From positions 1 through 64,000 of the forward strand of contig KN880536.1 of NCBI GenBank assembly GCA_000934385.1: a stretch of 64,000 nt of DNA. Direction: 5' to 3'. This DNA is from Cylindrobasidium torrendii FP15055 ss-10. Lineage: Eukaryota; Basidiomycota; Agaricomycetes; Agaricales; Physalacriaceae. This document shows positions 48,435 to 61,194 of this stretch, in pieces. The position numbers were made by a program, and so were the translations under genes. The first letter of the stretch is position 1. Every line of letters begins with the position of its first letter. The notes beneath the pieces are model-generated. The model worked only from the letters and a program-made list of their open reading frames with translations, was not told the origin of the DNA and searched no databases.

Positions 48435-50707
48435 TCATGCTGCGTTACCCAGACTCCCCATCGTCCGCTCGCCCTTTTCGTCCACATCCGAACCTGACGT
48501 GTTTTCCTCATCGGAAGCTAGCTGCCGCAACTGCCTCTTGTGCATGACGCGCATGAGTACTAAGCACACTGTGAGCAGACGAAACACAGTATAGAGCAAA
48601 CGCACGGAATAGAGGAATACACGCAAGGCCAAACGCCCAGGTAGCAGGGAAACCTTTCCGGAACGACGGTGCCTCGACTTGTGGGAAAATCACAATAGGA
48701 AGCCAGCAATTCGTCGAAAAGAACTATGCACAGGGCAATGTCAGCATACCTGTTAGCTGGGAAGGCATTGTAGCACGCACCAAGGCATTCATCGCGCCAA
48801 CAACAACAGCCCGCTCCTCAGCATGCCCTTTGCATATCTCGTTCACGTATGTGTAGAAGACATGGGTCACATAGGCGATACCCGAGAACATGAACGCCAT
48901 TTCCTTCAGCAAGCGTCCGGGGGCTTGACCAGCGGCGCCTTGAACGGCGTTGAACGGCGCTGTATGAACGGCGTCGTAGAGCGCGAGGATTCCGGTGGGT
49001 ATGCAGGCGAGAGCGACGGGGCCTGCGAGCCATGCCCAGCGCACCCCGGTGCGGTCACTCATGTAGGCGTAGAAAATGATGAATGGAATGGTGATCACAT
49101 ACATCGTCGACGAGAGTGTGTTACGGTCAGACACAGAAAAGCCATTGTTCGCTGTGCGAATATTAACCCAAGTGGTGAATGCAGTCAGACAGGGAGCTCA
49201 CCTAACCAGATAGCAAAGTAATTAGTATCCTGGATCGAGCACGCGTATAGCACATATGTCGGAACGATGACCCAGAAGCGCCAATGACCCAATACTTGTC
49301 GCACAAGCGGCATCCCCAGCTTGCCTGTCGGAGCGACGGTCCCATTGCGTGCACACCTCTCCTGAGCGAGCGTTTTCTCCTCTTCGGTGAATAGTTTCGA
49401 CTTCGTGTTGTGTGGAAAATCGGGCAGGAGGAAGAACAGTACGAACCCAACGGGCACAGTCATACTGTGCAAGCATGAGCTGGGTGGAGGGGCCATAACT
49501 GTTCCAACGTACCATCCACAAATGATGTACAACCACCGCCATCCACGGATTCCATACACGCCCTCCAGATTCTTGTATATCGCTGCTTGCAAGAAACCGG
49601 AGAACGCCAAACCTATTGGGCCGGTGACGAACCATAACATCATCCGCTTCGCCAGTTCCGTTTTGGTGTACCAGCTGCCCAAGTAGAATACAACGACGGG
49701 CTGGTATGCTGTGACTGGTAAGCTATAATCAGGCTGGTCCGTTGGAGTAGGACGTACAAGCCTCAAAGAGTCCGAGCAGCGCACGGAACGCGTACATCTG
49801 TTCCGACGTCTTTGCACCCGCCTGGGCGAATCTAAAAGCAGCTTTAGTGCATGAAGGGGCGCGATAGCGGATAGAGAGCGCACGTGAAGATCCCCCAGCC
49901 GACCTCGCACATTGGCAGCCACAGTGATGGTCGTACTTTGAGGATGATCAGGTTCGCAGCAAGCGTCCTGTGATATGTCAGGTTGGTGTATTTGGAGAAC
50001 TAAGATGAGAAGCGCGTACATCACGGTCAGTGCGACGTTGTACGCCGTTCCTAAAGTAGGGCATGAGAAAAGGAGTTATCCGAGAAGTGGAAGGATGGCT
50101 TACCCATGTAGGTATACCTAATCAATGCATATCGGTCAGAAGACGAAGGATGAGTGTGAAGAGGATGAGGAAGCCTCAATGGGCGGAGAGTCGTGCGATA
50201 GGTGGTAGAGGAATACGCACTCGTTCGCCAAGATACCCAGATCCTCCTTCATCCCGGATACATATGCATTTGCCAGGTTGGCTTGATCCTGCGACCAGGA
50301 TTAGCATGCGAACAGCGACGCGCCGACGGTGCATGAATGCCAGGAGGGACGTTTCACAGAACTGAGGACATAGACGTACGATGTATTTCAACCACCAGCT
50401 CAAGCATAGCGTAGACAAAATGAGGCAGTCCAACTAAGGAGGGCAGCCATGAGAGGTAGACACACAATGTACTCGACGATACGCACCTTGAATACCAATT
50501 TGCGTTCAGCAGGACTCTGTTCACGAGAACGTTAGTATTGTGCATCGCAGGCTGAACTCGAAGACGCGCCTTGGTATACAAATCCGCGTCCCAGACTATG
50601 CACAGAAAGCGCTGCCACCATTTGAGTTGTGGTCGTGCCATTCTTGACGCGTCCTCGGTGGAATGCAAGTACGCCTCTGGGCCCAGCTTTTCTAGTGACG
50701 GCAACAT
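48435..50707 (-). CDS. MFS transporter, allantoate-permease-like (anion:cation symporter family)
   Basis: About ten to twelve short exons on the minus strand. They read from MLPSLEKLGPEAYLHSTEDA through the family blocks SPAERKLVFK, DQANLANAYVSGMKEDLG, LIILKVRPSLWLP, QMYAFRALLGLFEA, VVVFYLGSWYTKTELAKR, GIRGWRWLYIICG and FLLPDFPHNTK, to SDRNTLSSTMYVITIP and a charged C-terminus ending GSLGNAA. Twelve-TM carriers of the Dal5 branch import allantoate, ureidosuccinate, vitamins or related organic anions across the plasma membrane; the substrate cannot be told. The last intron I infer is only 37 bp, and the terminal exon is the least certain part. Confidence 0.8.
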
Positions 50708-53700
50708 CTCGACGGCGGAAGGATTGGCGCGCAGGGGCAGCTGGCTAACGAACAGCTGTTCTTCCTATCGTATATAAGGCTAGCCACCAAAGCGGGAAAC
50801 AATCCGCTTCGTGCGGATATGAGAGAGGTTGATACCAGGGATGATGGCAGTCGGCGAAAAACCGAGAGCCCCCCGGCAATGTCCTGTGAAGCCGAGCTAG
50901 CGAAACAAGGTGCGCGTGGAAGGACAAAGTCAATTGAGATTCTTGATGGCCGGCGTCGGCGTCGAGATGAAAAGTTGATGCGGGCCAATCCAGGGGCGAA
51001 CAACATCCTTAGGTCATCGCGGCGAGCCGCCGGTACCTTTACCTTATCGGTGCCGAGTGTTGTGGGGAACGATAAGATAAAAACTCATTTGGTGTCAACT
51101 ACAAATACTGTTGCATTTCTACTTCAACTTGTATCAGGAATTTCACATCTGAGGACTGGGTCTCTCCAGAGATGGTTGAACAATTCGCAAGCCTCAGGAA
51201 CACATAGTGGATGCTGGGTAACACAGAATCCCCGGTAGAACTCGTGGACCCACGCTATATCTCCCGTTGAGGCTGCGCCAATCAACCACCACTACAGAAC
51301 ACGGTCGTCGGTCATTGGCATGAAACCGGAACGCAATGGTGAAGTCACATACTTACGGTCTACTCAGGCTATCGTAGAATCCAGCTACGCTATGTTAGGC
51401 TATGGTAGACTTTGGTCAGACTTATTATAGCTTTCGGCCTGCCTTGGAATCAGCTTGGAATCAAGCCATTCCGTAACGGAATTCAAGATCCCAGTGAGAA
51501 TGAAGGCGCGCAGCAATTCAACCGTTTTCAACGTACACAGTCTCAATGCAATCACCTGGCCCACGTATCCTCGTATAGTGGAAATGCTCGGAAAGCGAGT
51601 CTATGGGAAACAATCAATCGCCCTCAACAAGCCCTCAAAGTACTCAATACATAAAAAAATTCGAATGGGACTCAATGTCCCCGAGTATACATAAGAGCAA
51701 TCGATTTCCCCACATACCGAAGCAACGCCCTCGACGGAAGGCTCGGCTACTTATGTAGTGCTTTTGAATTCCGGCCATATTTCTCTTCTCTAGTGCTTTG
51801 AGAACTTGGATTGCCGGCCGCAGATTCTGTACCTACATTTCGTGTGGTGACACTGAGCACGATGGATGCGACCAATGTCTCTTCACACTTCGTAGTGGCC
51901 TTTTCATTTCGACTTCAATGAGCGGTTCCAGATATCGAGGGGTCAAATCTGGAGAGCCTGTGAACGCCCGCAGCTACTACAGTAGTAAGAAAATAACAGT
52001 CAGCTACTGTGGACCGCAAAACGCCGGTATGGATCGGACGCTGCGATTCAAGGCGCAAAGGTCCTCTTCCAACTTACACAGGACATTTATCTCCCTGGGG
52101 AAAACCCATTGAGTCGACAGAATCCCGGATCAATCCTAGCAGGTAATGAGAGAACGATTATCAAGTAGTAGCACGCGCTATCAAGTGGAGTGTGTGAGAA
52201 CTTGCCAAGCGTCGGATCTGTGGTTCAATAATGCTCTTTGGACCAGGTTGGTGTCGGTTTACGATTCAGCTTTCTCCGATTTATTAATTTCTGCCTTGGA
52301 ACAGAGCCTACGACATGTGGATTGCTTTGTACATGGAATACATCAATCTCTTACTGACTCTCGGAAAATATGACATATATTACACAATGGTGTCGGGCGT
52401 GAGACAATGGTATTAAGAGGGTCGTATCTAGTACCTCCACCCTTTATAACCCGTCTGCGCTTACGCAGAATTGCTTCTTACTTGCATACCTTCGTCTCTG
52501 TTGTGTCGATGTCACCATTCTTTGGGCTATAAGTGACGTTGCAGCGCTCTGCCTGGGACTCTTTGAGTCTCATTATAGCCTCTTCAAATGCGGCGACTGG
52601 GGCCTGTTAACGGACCGATCCAAATCAGAAACCACACGGAAGCCTGGAGGACACAAAGTTCGGATTTTACGCACTCAAAGATCACTCTTCTCGTCCTTCG
52701 TTTCTGACCGTAGTAGGGGTGGCTTTATTAAAGCGAGTGCCTCAGAAAACCGCAACAGGTTTCTCGAAATGTTACGGATTATGTACTACTACCTTGTCCG
52801 GCGTAAGTCCTTGGTTGCATGATATACTGTGACACCCTTCGTTATTGAACTTGCGTGCTGTGTGATTGATGATCCTGCTCGTTTGTCAGCGATCGGAAAG
52901 GCCCCATTGTACTGGTTAAGTACGTACCTCTTTTCAGAGGCTGCGGAGCGTACCTAATTCGACCGTCTTAACTTGACCACTTGGAAGCTCATTGTTCGAT
53001 GAAAACAACAATGACCCTCCTTGACTTTCTGTGATCAATAGGCTACCCTGGGATCCAAAATAATGGGGCTTCCGTCTCTATCTACGTTCTTCGTTATATC
53101 CTTTCTCTCGGTATGTGGTATATCAAGAAAGCCGTTAATTCTCTGCCAAATTTCATGGTATAGTTGCGGACAAGTTCACCCTAGTCTGAGCTTCAGGTAG
53201 TGCAGAACTCCACATGATTGCGCATTGGATGAGTTGATTTTCATACAGCCAACCGAGCGAGAGCTTCAGGCATGACTTCGCGACCGTTTGACGCAAGTTA
53301 GAACGTCTTTCTGCCTATCGGTGCACGTACTATCAGGCCTCAGGCTTTACATTTCACCTTAGCGTACAGTAACGGCCCGCGATGTGCTGTCATTGCTGTT
53401 ATATGAAGCGTTCAAACGTTCAAATACCATCACAGATAGCCACAGTATGAAAAGGCTGAAGTTGTTCAGTGTTCTCTTGGAGTTGTCGTTCCAGCAGGCG
53501 TGCAAAGATATTCCAAGTCATCCAAGTTCCTGCATATCATGTTCAAGTTCCTGTGTGTTACGTAATGCTACGGACCTTGGATACCGGAGTTTCACTTCAA
53601 TTTGATTCAGACGCCCATTCGGCGCCCACTTGCCAGCACTGACAGCTGCATACATATATGTAGTGTGTCCACTCTTGCTTATGTATACGAGCTGTACGAC

Positions 53701-53896
53701 TCACTTCTTCGCATACTCCGTCCACAAAATTTGCAGCCGTGTACTACTTATACCTTGAATCTTCCAATAATTCCAACTAATTCTAGACCTAGTCACCTAG
53801 CTCTCCTCGATGTTTATCTTTTGATGATCGGAGCGAGCGTCATTGCCGGCCCTAAGCGCGGCGTGGTTCTTTCCTCCTACCAACTACAGCACCGCC
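50708..53896. other. Gene-free 3.2 kb stretch before glutaminase-2
   Basis: No convincing coding frame on either strand. 52880-52935 resembles the region upstream of znf-C, and 52990-53045 resembles the flank at 37285-37360. These are relics of the duplicated segment. The last 90 bases resemble the promoter of glutaminase-1 (gttctttcctcc, accaactacagcacc). Confidence 0.5.
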
Positions 53897-56800
53897 ATGC
53901 GCGCGCTGTCTTGGGCCGTCGCGCTCCTTCCTGTCTTTTCGCTCGCGCAAATATGGCCTGCCACTGTCCCTCTAGCTGTCCGGAACCCGTACTTCAACGC
54001 GCATATGAACTTGGCAGGCAGCACACATAACGACTGGCCACAGTTTTGGAATCTCAATCACGTATGTGCAACCCCATAGGAATTATGTTGGCCATCGCGG
54101 GCTTAATACTTTTTCTGCCTGCTTTGTAGATTGTGGCATGGGACTTGTGGGTCATGGTTGATGGGAAGAACATGCAGCTGTTCGGCGGAGCTGGAGTGCG
54201 AACGAATCTGACCAATATCGAAATTACGCCGACGAGGAGCATCTTGACTATCCAGGCGGGTCCGGTAGACGCGACAGTGACATTCCTTAACCCCATTGTG
54301 GTGCGTGCTATGTACATCCCTTCCCTTAGACGAGTTGACTGACAGTGGGTTTAGCCGGGCGACCTGGTAGCGCAATCCCTGCCATTCACCTACATGTACT
54401 GCGACATCACCGTCACCGACGGTAAAGACCACTCCATCCAACTGTACACCGATGTCACCGGAGGTGAGCAAACCGAATGCTAGAAATGCTTCCATGGGTG
54501 CTGAGCTTATTCGAACAGAGTGGTTATCCAACGATGTTGCACAAGGGATCAAATGGGATACATTCAAGTCGGCTTCTATCATCTACCACACGGTTTCGCT
54601 TCAAAAACCCGAGGCGCTGACCGAGGATGTGGATATGGCGCTGGATGCGTCCTTGTACTATGCTTTCCGCGCGGTATGTACCTGCAACAGGCGCATCTGT
54701 GATTTTGCTGACGGTGCGCAGGGCGATGGTGTAGCATACAGAACGGGTGACGCGGCCGTCAGCCGTCCCCAGTGGGTAAACACAACCACATTGAACGGCG
54801 ACGAAGACAAGAACTATCGAAACATCAACGAGTGCGTGCTTCTGATTTCCCTGCACTCCCGCGCCTGACCGCTTCCCCAGCGCTTGGCCGTGCTTCGCGT
54901 TCTCGAGGGACTATGGGACGCTTTCGGATAAAACGGAGACTGCGGTGTGGGCTCTTGGGCTGGCTAGGGACCCGAATGTTGCATTTGGGACGACAAAGAG
55001 GCATCCGTTCTACCTATCGCAGTACAAGGATGCGCCTGATGCGGTGCGTCTGACTTCGTGATACCCGCCCTCACCCACTCACTCACTCATCCATCTCCCT
55101 TCCCCACAGCTGACACAGTTCCTTGCGAACTTTGAGAATGCCCAATCGGCAGCAGTGGCGTTCGACACATCCTTCACGGATTCGGCGAAAAAAGTGTCGG
55201 ACGAGTATGCCCAGCTTGTGAGCATCGGTGCGCTGCAGGCGCTGGGAACGATGGAGTGGACTGTGTCGCAGAGTAGCGACGGGAGCTGGAACATCTCTGA
55301 TTCTATGGCGTTCATGAAGGATATTGGTGTCTCAACGTGCGCTCCTCCTCCTTCCCCCCTTCGAGACGACCGACCACTCGCTGACGATGTGTGGTACCTG
55401 TTAGCCGCGTAAACCCTGTAGACGCGATGTCGGCAACCTTCCCGATGCTGCTGAGCATCAACGCCACCTGGGCGGGATACCTGCTACAGCCGCTCTTGTA
55501 CTCGGCGAAGCACGACGGTAGTGATCTGAAGTATGCGATGTACGACCTTGGTATGTGGTTTGCTCCGCCCACTTCGCATTTGCGTTGTTGCCCCTGGCTG
55601 ATGTGATGTGATGTGTAGGTGATGATTATCCTACGGCGTCCGTGCAGCTCACACCACCCACGGATACTTCCATTGAGAGTATGGTTGCTCACTTTGCCTT
55701 GCCGTTCGGTTTTGGCTGACCCTTGTGGTGTTGCGTTTGTAGGTACGGGGGATATGCTGATCATGACTTGGGCGCAGGCGACTGCCTCTGGGGATGCGAC
55801 ATACATCAAGAGCTATGTACGCACTCTACCTCCGTGCTTGTGGTTTCGTGCACTGACGCAGGAGTTCAAAAGTACAGCGTGCTGAAGAAGTGGGCGGACT
55901 ACTTGATCAGCCAGGGGACGTCTGTTAGCGGGATGTAAGCACATCGTCTTGAACTCGGACTGGTTGCTGACTTTTGGTCGTTGTAGGGTGGATGGAGACA
56001 ACGTGAGCAATGCGAATCTTGCGTTGAAGGGTGTCTTGGGTGTCAAGTGCATGGCTGCTATCGCCAAGGCTGTTGGCCAGGACGCTGACGACTCGGTGTA
56101 TTCGGTACGTCTTCGGCTTTGATTGATACTCACAGGCACGGCGAGAGGGGGCTTATGATCTTCAGGCGAATGCCACGACGTTGTATAACTCATGGAAAGA
56201 GAACGCGTTCAAGGATGATCATGTGGTTTCGGATTATTCGTCGTCCTCGTCGTGGGGGTTGATTTACGCGTTGTTCTATGACCGGTTCCTTGGGTTGGGG
56301 GTGGTGGAGGATGAGGTGTATAGTGCGCAAGATACGTTTTATGCGTCGCAGCTTGCGAATGCGAATAAGTTTGGGGTTGCGTATGATACGTCGGTGACTA
56401 TGGCTAGTGCTCGTGCGTTCATTCCTTTATTCTCGAGGTATGTACTAGTGGGCTGATGCGTTTTTTGTTTAGCGTGGAGTATGCTTACTGCAGCGGCTAC
56501 GACCGACACGAGTGTCCGTGACAAGCTAGTGTCGCAAGTCTACGCGCGGATGTCGACCAATGCGTCTGCTGGTGTCTTCCCTTCGGTATACGATCCTTCC
56601 AAGGGGGATACAAAATCCGGTGCAGCTGGGTGCGTTCTTCCTTTTCACATCTCTACTTCCAGTGTTTCTTACACAAGATATGGCAACAGGGCGGGTATTG
56701 GCGCAATGTGGTCTCTCCTCTCCCTGGACATTGACTTGAAGACGCCGAGCGGTGGTGGAGCGCTGGATGGGTCTACAGCGACGACGGACGACCAAACGCT

Positions 56801-57530
56801 AGACAAGGATTCCGGATCGAGTGCGGGACCCATTGCTGGCGGTGTCGTCGGCGGGCTCGCGCTCCTCGGTATACTCGGTGCAGCGTTCTTCTTCTGGAGG
56901 CGGAGGAAGCAGGGGAACCAACCTGTGTATGAAGCGCGTCCGGCGCGGGAGATGACGCCGCAGGGGAGTGGGACGCCGCTGTTGCCTATGAGTTTGAGTT
57001 CGTCGGGGCAGAGGAACCAGCCGGTGGTGTCGCCGTACCATGTTGAGCCGTTCACGATGGAGGCGGCGACGACGGGAGGGAGGTGGTCGCAGGATGGAGG
57101 TGACCGTGCGTCGGGGATGAGTCCGTCGAGTGGGACGAGCCCAAAGACGACGATGACGAGTCCGTGGTCTGCCGTAGGCGGGGGCTCGTCGCACTCTGGA
57201 CCGCGCTCGGACGCATCGAGTTCGTCTGGGAGGAACACGAATAGTCAAGGGGAGCCTGCCGCGCTGCATGCGGAAGTTGAGAATTTGAGGCGGGAGATGG
57301 AGGTGATGAGGGCGCAGGTGCAGTATTCGCAGCAGGATATGCCACCGCCGTCGTATGATATGGAGAGGGAGAGGACGGAGAGTGGGTTGAGTGCGCCGGG
57401 CGGGATGAGTTCGGCTGTGAACATGGGTGCGGGGACGTCAGGGCAGAGTGGGAGAAGACAGTTGCCACCGCCTCCTCCGCCTGCGGGAGCTGCTTCGCCG
57501 TATCTACCTGAAAAGACGGGGAATTGGTAG
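53897..57530 (+). CDS. Secreted glutaminase A-like protein with C-terminal membrane anchor (copy 2)
   Basis: Fifteen exons: 53897-54061, 54130-54300, 54355-54463, 54519-54673, 54722-54831, 54881-55043, 55110-55336, 55405-55550, 55619-55678, 55743-55816, 55873-55934, 55987-56104, 56166-56412, 56473-56629 and 56690-57530. They give 934 residues with consistent phases. Same architecture as copy 1: signal peptide (MRALSWAVALLPVFSLAQ), GtaA block PLAVRNPYFNAHMN, the DUF5127, DUF4965 and DUF1793 regions, a Ser/Thr stalk, a TM helix at about 701-724 followed by WRRRK, and a 200-residue Pro/Ser/Gly-rich cytoplasmic tail with a coiled segment (HAEVENLRREMEVMRAQVQ). Most GtaA proteins are soluble, so the anchor and tail are notable. 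Oriented opposite to copy 1. Confidence 0.88.
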
Positions 57531-57699
57531 TCAGTTTCTCCTTCCAGCCATATGCCGCTGCGTATCCGGACGGTTTTCTGTATCTCGTATATCTACATAC
57601 ATAACAGCCATTTATACCTTTCTTTTGTCCATGTTACTTATTTACATTGCTTTATTTAAATTTTGGGAGAAAGGGTTGCTTATGTATGTGCGGGAAAGT

Positions 57700-58257
57700 G
57701 GATATCTTCAATCGCTCAGTCACTTCGTCTCTCAAACAATAGATACAAAAGTCGAGGAGGCTCATAGGGCCGCATTCATACAAATACAAAAACATGCGAT
57801 GTACTTTGGAAAGATCATCGCGCCTCCCATCCGCCAGGCAACGGATGAGGAGAAAATGTCATGGGTGGTGGGTTTCGCTTTTCCCGGGTGTCCATTTCGC
57901 TATGCTCTCTAGGTCTTGAAGACAAATATTTTTTCTTGAGGAAAGATGATGTTATTCGTGCGTACGTTTAATGAGGTACGAGTAACTGTTGAAGGCAAAT
58001 CACTCAAGTGGCTGGGAGGATGAATGGCCCGGCAGAAAGAAAAGATGGCCTTGGCGCCTCGGAAGAAGACGGAGGTGGCAGAGGATGCCTCTGATGGCCT
58101 TCAAGTGTTGTTTATAGAGGAAGGTCTTCGAATCAGAATCTTCACAGAGGGACTGAGTCCACTACCACTCACTGTGTTGTCACTCTTGGTTTTTGGGCGA
58201 AGCGGACGATGCACCCGCGCCTCCGGCTCAATTAAGAACTTTGAACATTTTAGATGA
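57700..58257 (+). pseudogene. Decayed fragment of the znf family
   Basis: Translations in two frames match the middle of znf-B. One piece reads HAMYFGKIIAPPIRQATD followed by EEKMSWVV; another reads MALAPRKKTEVAEDASDG followed by LQVLF. No finger exons and no tail are present. It directly follows glutaminase-2, as znf-B directly follows glutaminase-1 on the other strand, so it belongs to the inverted duplicate. Confidence 0.75.
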
Positions 58258-58394
58258 CCAGTACTATACTCTCCCTAATGTATAGGCCCAAATCGAGTGT
58301 CAACATGCACGCGCCGCCACAGCTCAACTTGGGTATAAAGGGAAATTCTTACTTACTTCGGTCCGTGATCTGTAGGTTGAAATCACCGAGAAGC

Positions 58395-58520
58395 CCGACG
58401 GGAGCCCCCCTGGGGGGGCATGATCCGTTTGCGGATGCGAACGCGAGGAAAATGAGTGTGCGGAGCGAATATGTAGACAGATGGACTTTTACAGATGGAT
58501 TTTTTAGCGTAGGACTTACT
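58395..58520 (+). pseudogene. 3'-end relic of the four-TM protein gene
   Basis: Encodes the terminal HDPFADANARK of the four-TM gene and continues into its 3' flank (agacagatggactttt). Only the last exon end is left. Confidence 0.65.
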
Positions 58521-59330
58521 GTAACGTTTTTTTTTTTGTGAAGACCCCGTCTACTTACGAGATATCTTGGATCTGTCAATGTGGAACCGTTTTCACTGAC
58601 TGGGCCGCTGCGCCCCGTCTGCCCCAGTGCGCTATTTGGATTTGGGCTCTTGAATTTGAGGTCCATCTATCTTTGTCGGACCTCCACGGTGGACTCACAC
58701 GGAAACTAGTCCTTCCTCAAAGATAGGATCACCAACACTCTGGCAGTGGTCACTTGTTAGTATCATCACGCGCTGGTATGGGTCACGACAAAGGCTCAAT
58801 CGATGGGGCTTGGGAATCGACCCATCCTCTCATCGGGCATCTCAACGCGCCCAGCTAGGACACAAACAATCGCCGTGAATGAACCTATGCAGCAAGAACA
58901 CGTCGTTGCAGATATGAGCTGGTGAATACACGACATTGGAGGACCGCAGAACAGAAGAGCACACGCCCATCGAAATACACAAGGTGAGGGAATATACACA
59001 AGGTTTAGGGAACCCGGTTTAGGGGATAATACACAAGTGTATACCGGAAGACTGACTACTTTGGCTTGGGAGTGGCACCCCAGCTACACAAACACTTATT
59101 GCGTCGTACTACTACGTGGGATTCTGGTCGCTGGGTGTGATGGCGATGTCGACTGCAGACAGAGCATGAACCGGGATAATACGCACCGAATCCGCTTTGC
59201 TCGCAAATTGAAATGAATCTTCCCGAACCACACTCAAAACCGACACACGCAGAACAAGCACGCAGGACACGCAACGCAGAGCTTCAAAGGGTTGGGGTTG
59301 GGAGCTCATATCTATGCTCTAGTGAAAATA
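58520..59330 (+). repeat. Direct repeat, first copy (3' flank of the four-TM relic)
   Basis: Diverged direct repeat of 61195-61740. Shared pieces include gcgctggt, cagctaggac, gttgcagatatg, cacaaggt, actttggctt and gcagacagagc/gcagacaagagc. Together with the adjacent relic it marks two insertions or a tandem duplication of the four-TM 3' end. Confidence 0.5.
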
Positions 59331-59377
59331 TGTACTGAGAAATGCGACTCCATTCAACAACGCGGGAAGAAAATACA

Positions 59378-60684
59378 TCAGACGGTGAGGGCATGCAGGC
59401 GCAGACCGAGATATGAGAGGCTCCCGTCGTCAATGACCCTGCCAGGCTTTCGCAGGTCATCTCGCCAATTTTCATACATCTCAGAAGCGCCACATGCATG
59501 AAGAACTTTAGAAAATGCAGCGTGAATCTTGAGTAGCTCTGGGGCAGGCGGTGGAATGCGCCGGCCCATGTGCATTTCGGTATCGGAGAACCTAACTTGA
59601 ATGGGGCCGCCGCCCCGCACTAGCGGGCGGTTAGAGAGCAGATGCTTCCAGACATGAACACTGTAGGTGTTCGCAAGAGGCGCTGAACCGGGGCCGGCGG
59701 AAAGCACCTATGCACAAGGTATGAGACCGAAGTTCGAACTAGCCTCCTCCATCAACGCACCGGTTCAAACCACAACTTAAACTTCCCAAAGCCTTCGTGC
59801 TCGTGGGCGGTTAGCAAGATACCGTTTTCCGGACACGTTATTTTCCCGCCGGTGTAGTCCTCAGGATTAATCCTAGTCCATGACTTCAACATGTCCCACG
59901 TCTGCCCAATGTTCATCTAACACGCATTGAGTGAAGGGCCGGCGCATAAAATCGCACTCACAAGCGGCGTTTTCTCGCTGTTCAAGGAAAGCGGAATGAT
60001 ATGCGAGGCTTGAAGCCTCGCATAGGAAACGTTTTCAGTTACATCCTCTGGGGGAATCGGAGCATCGAACGTCACGTATCGTGTCACAATGCATCGGTAG
60101 TTTTCGCGTATCATCAGCTGCACGCCTGTATCAATTATGTGGATGCTTAGAACATGTTGCGCGCACCTGAGCTGCGAATTCCTTCTGCTCCGCGCGGTCC
60201 GCATTTTCCACGACCACATGTGTTTGATCAACAGTGGGTGTGAGGCTCGATGTCACGCTGCTTGAGTGAACAATGTTCTCGAATCCCACGGCCTGCACTA
60301 CACGCTGGTTGGTCCAGAAACGATCAAATCCGCGTTAGACGTACTAGGCATAATGAGGTTCTGCCATAGAGCAAGAGCAGCGTTCTGGACACGGCCTTCT
60401 TCTTTGCTATGATGAGCGGTGTGGATAGCCCCAGCGAGCCAGCGCTTCCCTTGATCCGCTGGGGCGTTGTCGAGCATGCTCTCTAGCATGAGTCTCAGGT
60501 CGATTGTGGCACCGCCGGATGAAGGCTGGTTGCTAAAATCTGTTCGTCCAATAATGCTTTTTGCGTCCTTGATGAGAATCGCAAGGTCCCAGGAGTCGAA
60601 AGTGTTGTTCACGACGTCATCGGAGTTCACGGTCAGGGTAGAATCGACAGAGTCGCTCTGGCGGTGACTACTACTAAGCGACAT
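59378..60684 (-). CDS. HNH-nuclease-domain protein
   Basis: Minus-strand exons 60684-60345, 60297-60167, 60117-59962, 59916-59761 and 59707-59378 join in phase into 370 residues. The HNH core shows YRCIVTRYVTFD, then ASHIIPLSL (first His), ENGILLTAH (Asn) and HEGFGKFKLWFEP (second His), in the order of the HNH_2 family. The first 110 residues are a Ser/Asp-rich region and a helical segment (IDLRLMLESML). Such proteins are abundant in Agaricomycetes and their role is unknown; the fold predicts a metal-dependent nuclease. The gene lies between the two four-TM relics and has no obvious mobile-element ends. Confidence 0.8.
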
Positions 60685-60807
60685 GGTGGTTGTGATGCAA
60701 GGCTCAAGCAGGCTATGCTACGCTTACATCATCCCATCACGGACGTTGCCGAGATCGCCTCTTTAAGTAGGTCACCGTCGCTCGCGACTCTCCCTCCTTA
60801 TTAAGGA

Positions 60808-61175
60808 GGGAATCACCCTCAGTCTCGCCGGCTTTTTCCATCGTTGGTGCCTTCTCATACTACCTACCAGCTCCTCGAACCCAATGCGTCGCACATGACC
60901 ACGGCGAACGCGCCCCCGCAGCACTACAACCCGCCGTACAGCGCCGCGTCTGTCCCGAACCTGCCTTACATGTACAATAATAACAATGGGTCGTGGGCTC
61001 AGACGCCTCCCCCGCCTCTGAATCAGGGATGGGCTGCACCGCAAGGTCCGCCACCGAACGGGCACGAGGATAACGACTCCAAGCCCCCAGGGTACACCGG
61101 AGGAGGGTTTGGGTATGGTGCGGGGCGCATGATCCGTTTGCGGATGCGAATGCAAGGAAGTGAGTGTGCGAATAT
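60808..61175 (+). pseudogene. 5'-truncated relic of the four-TM protein gene
   Basis: Starts within the last TM helix (ggaatcaccctcagtctcgc corresponds to the ITLGLAGFF region) and continues through the Pro-rich tail (NAPPQHYNPPY, GWAAPQGPPPN, SKPPGYTGGGFGYG). It lacks the first three helices. A frame change near 61120 removes the HDPFADANARK end. Confidence 0.75.
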
Positions 61176-61194
61176 GTAGACAGATGGACTTTTC

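Noticed and set aside
58349..58666. Minus-strand 105-residue frame
   Set aside because: Antisense to the four-TM relic and its flank.
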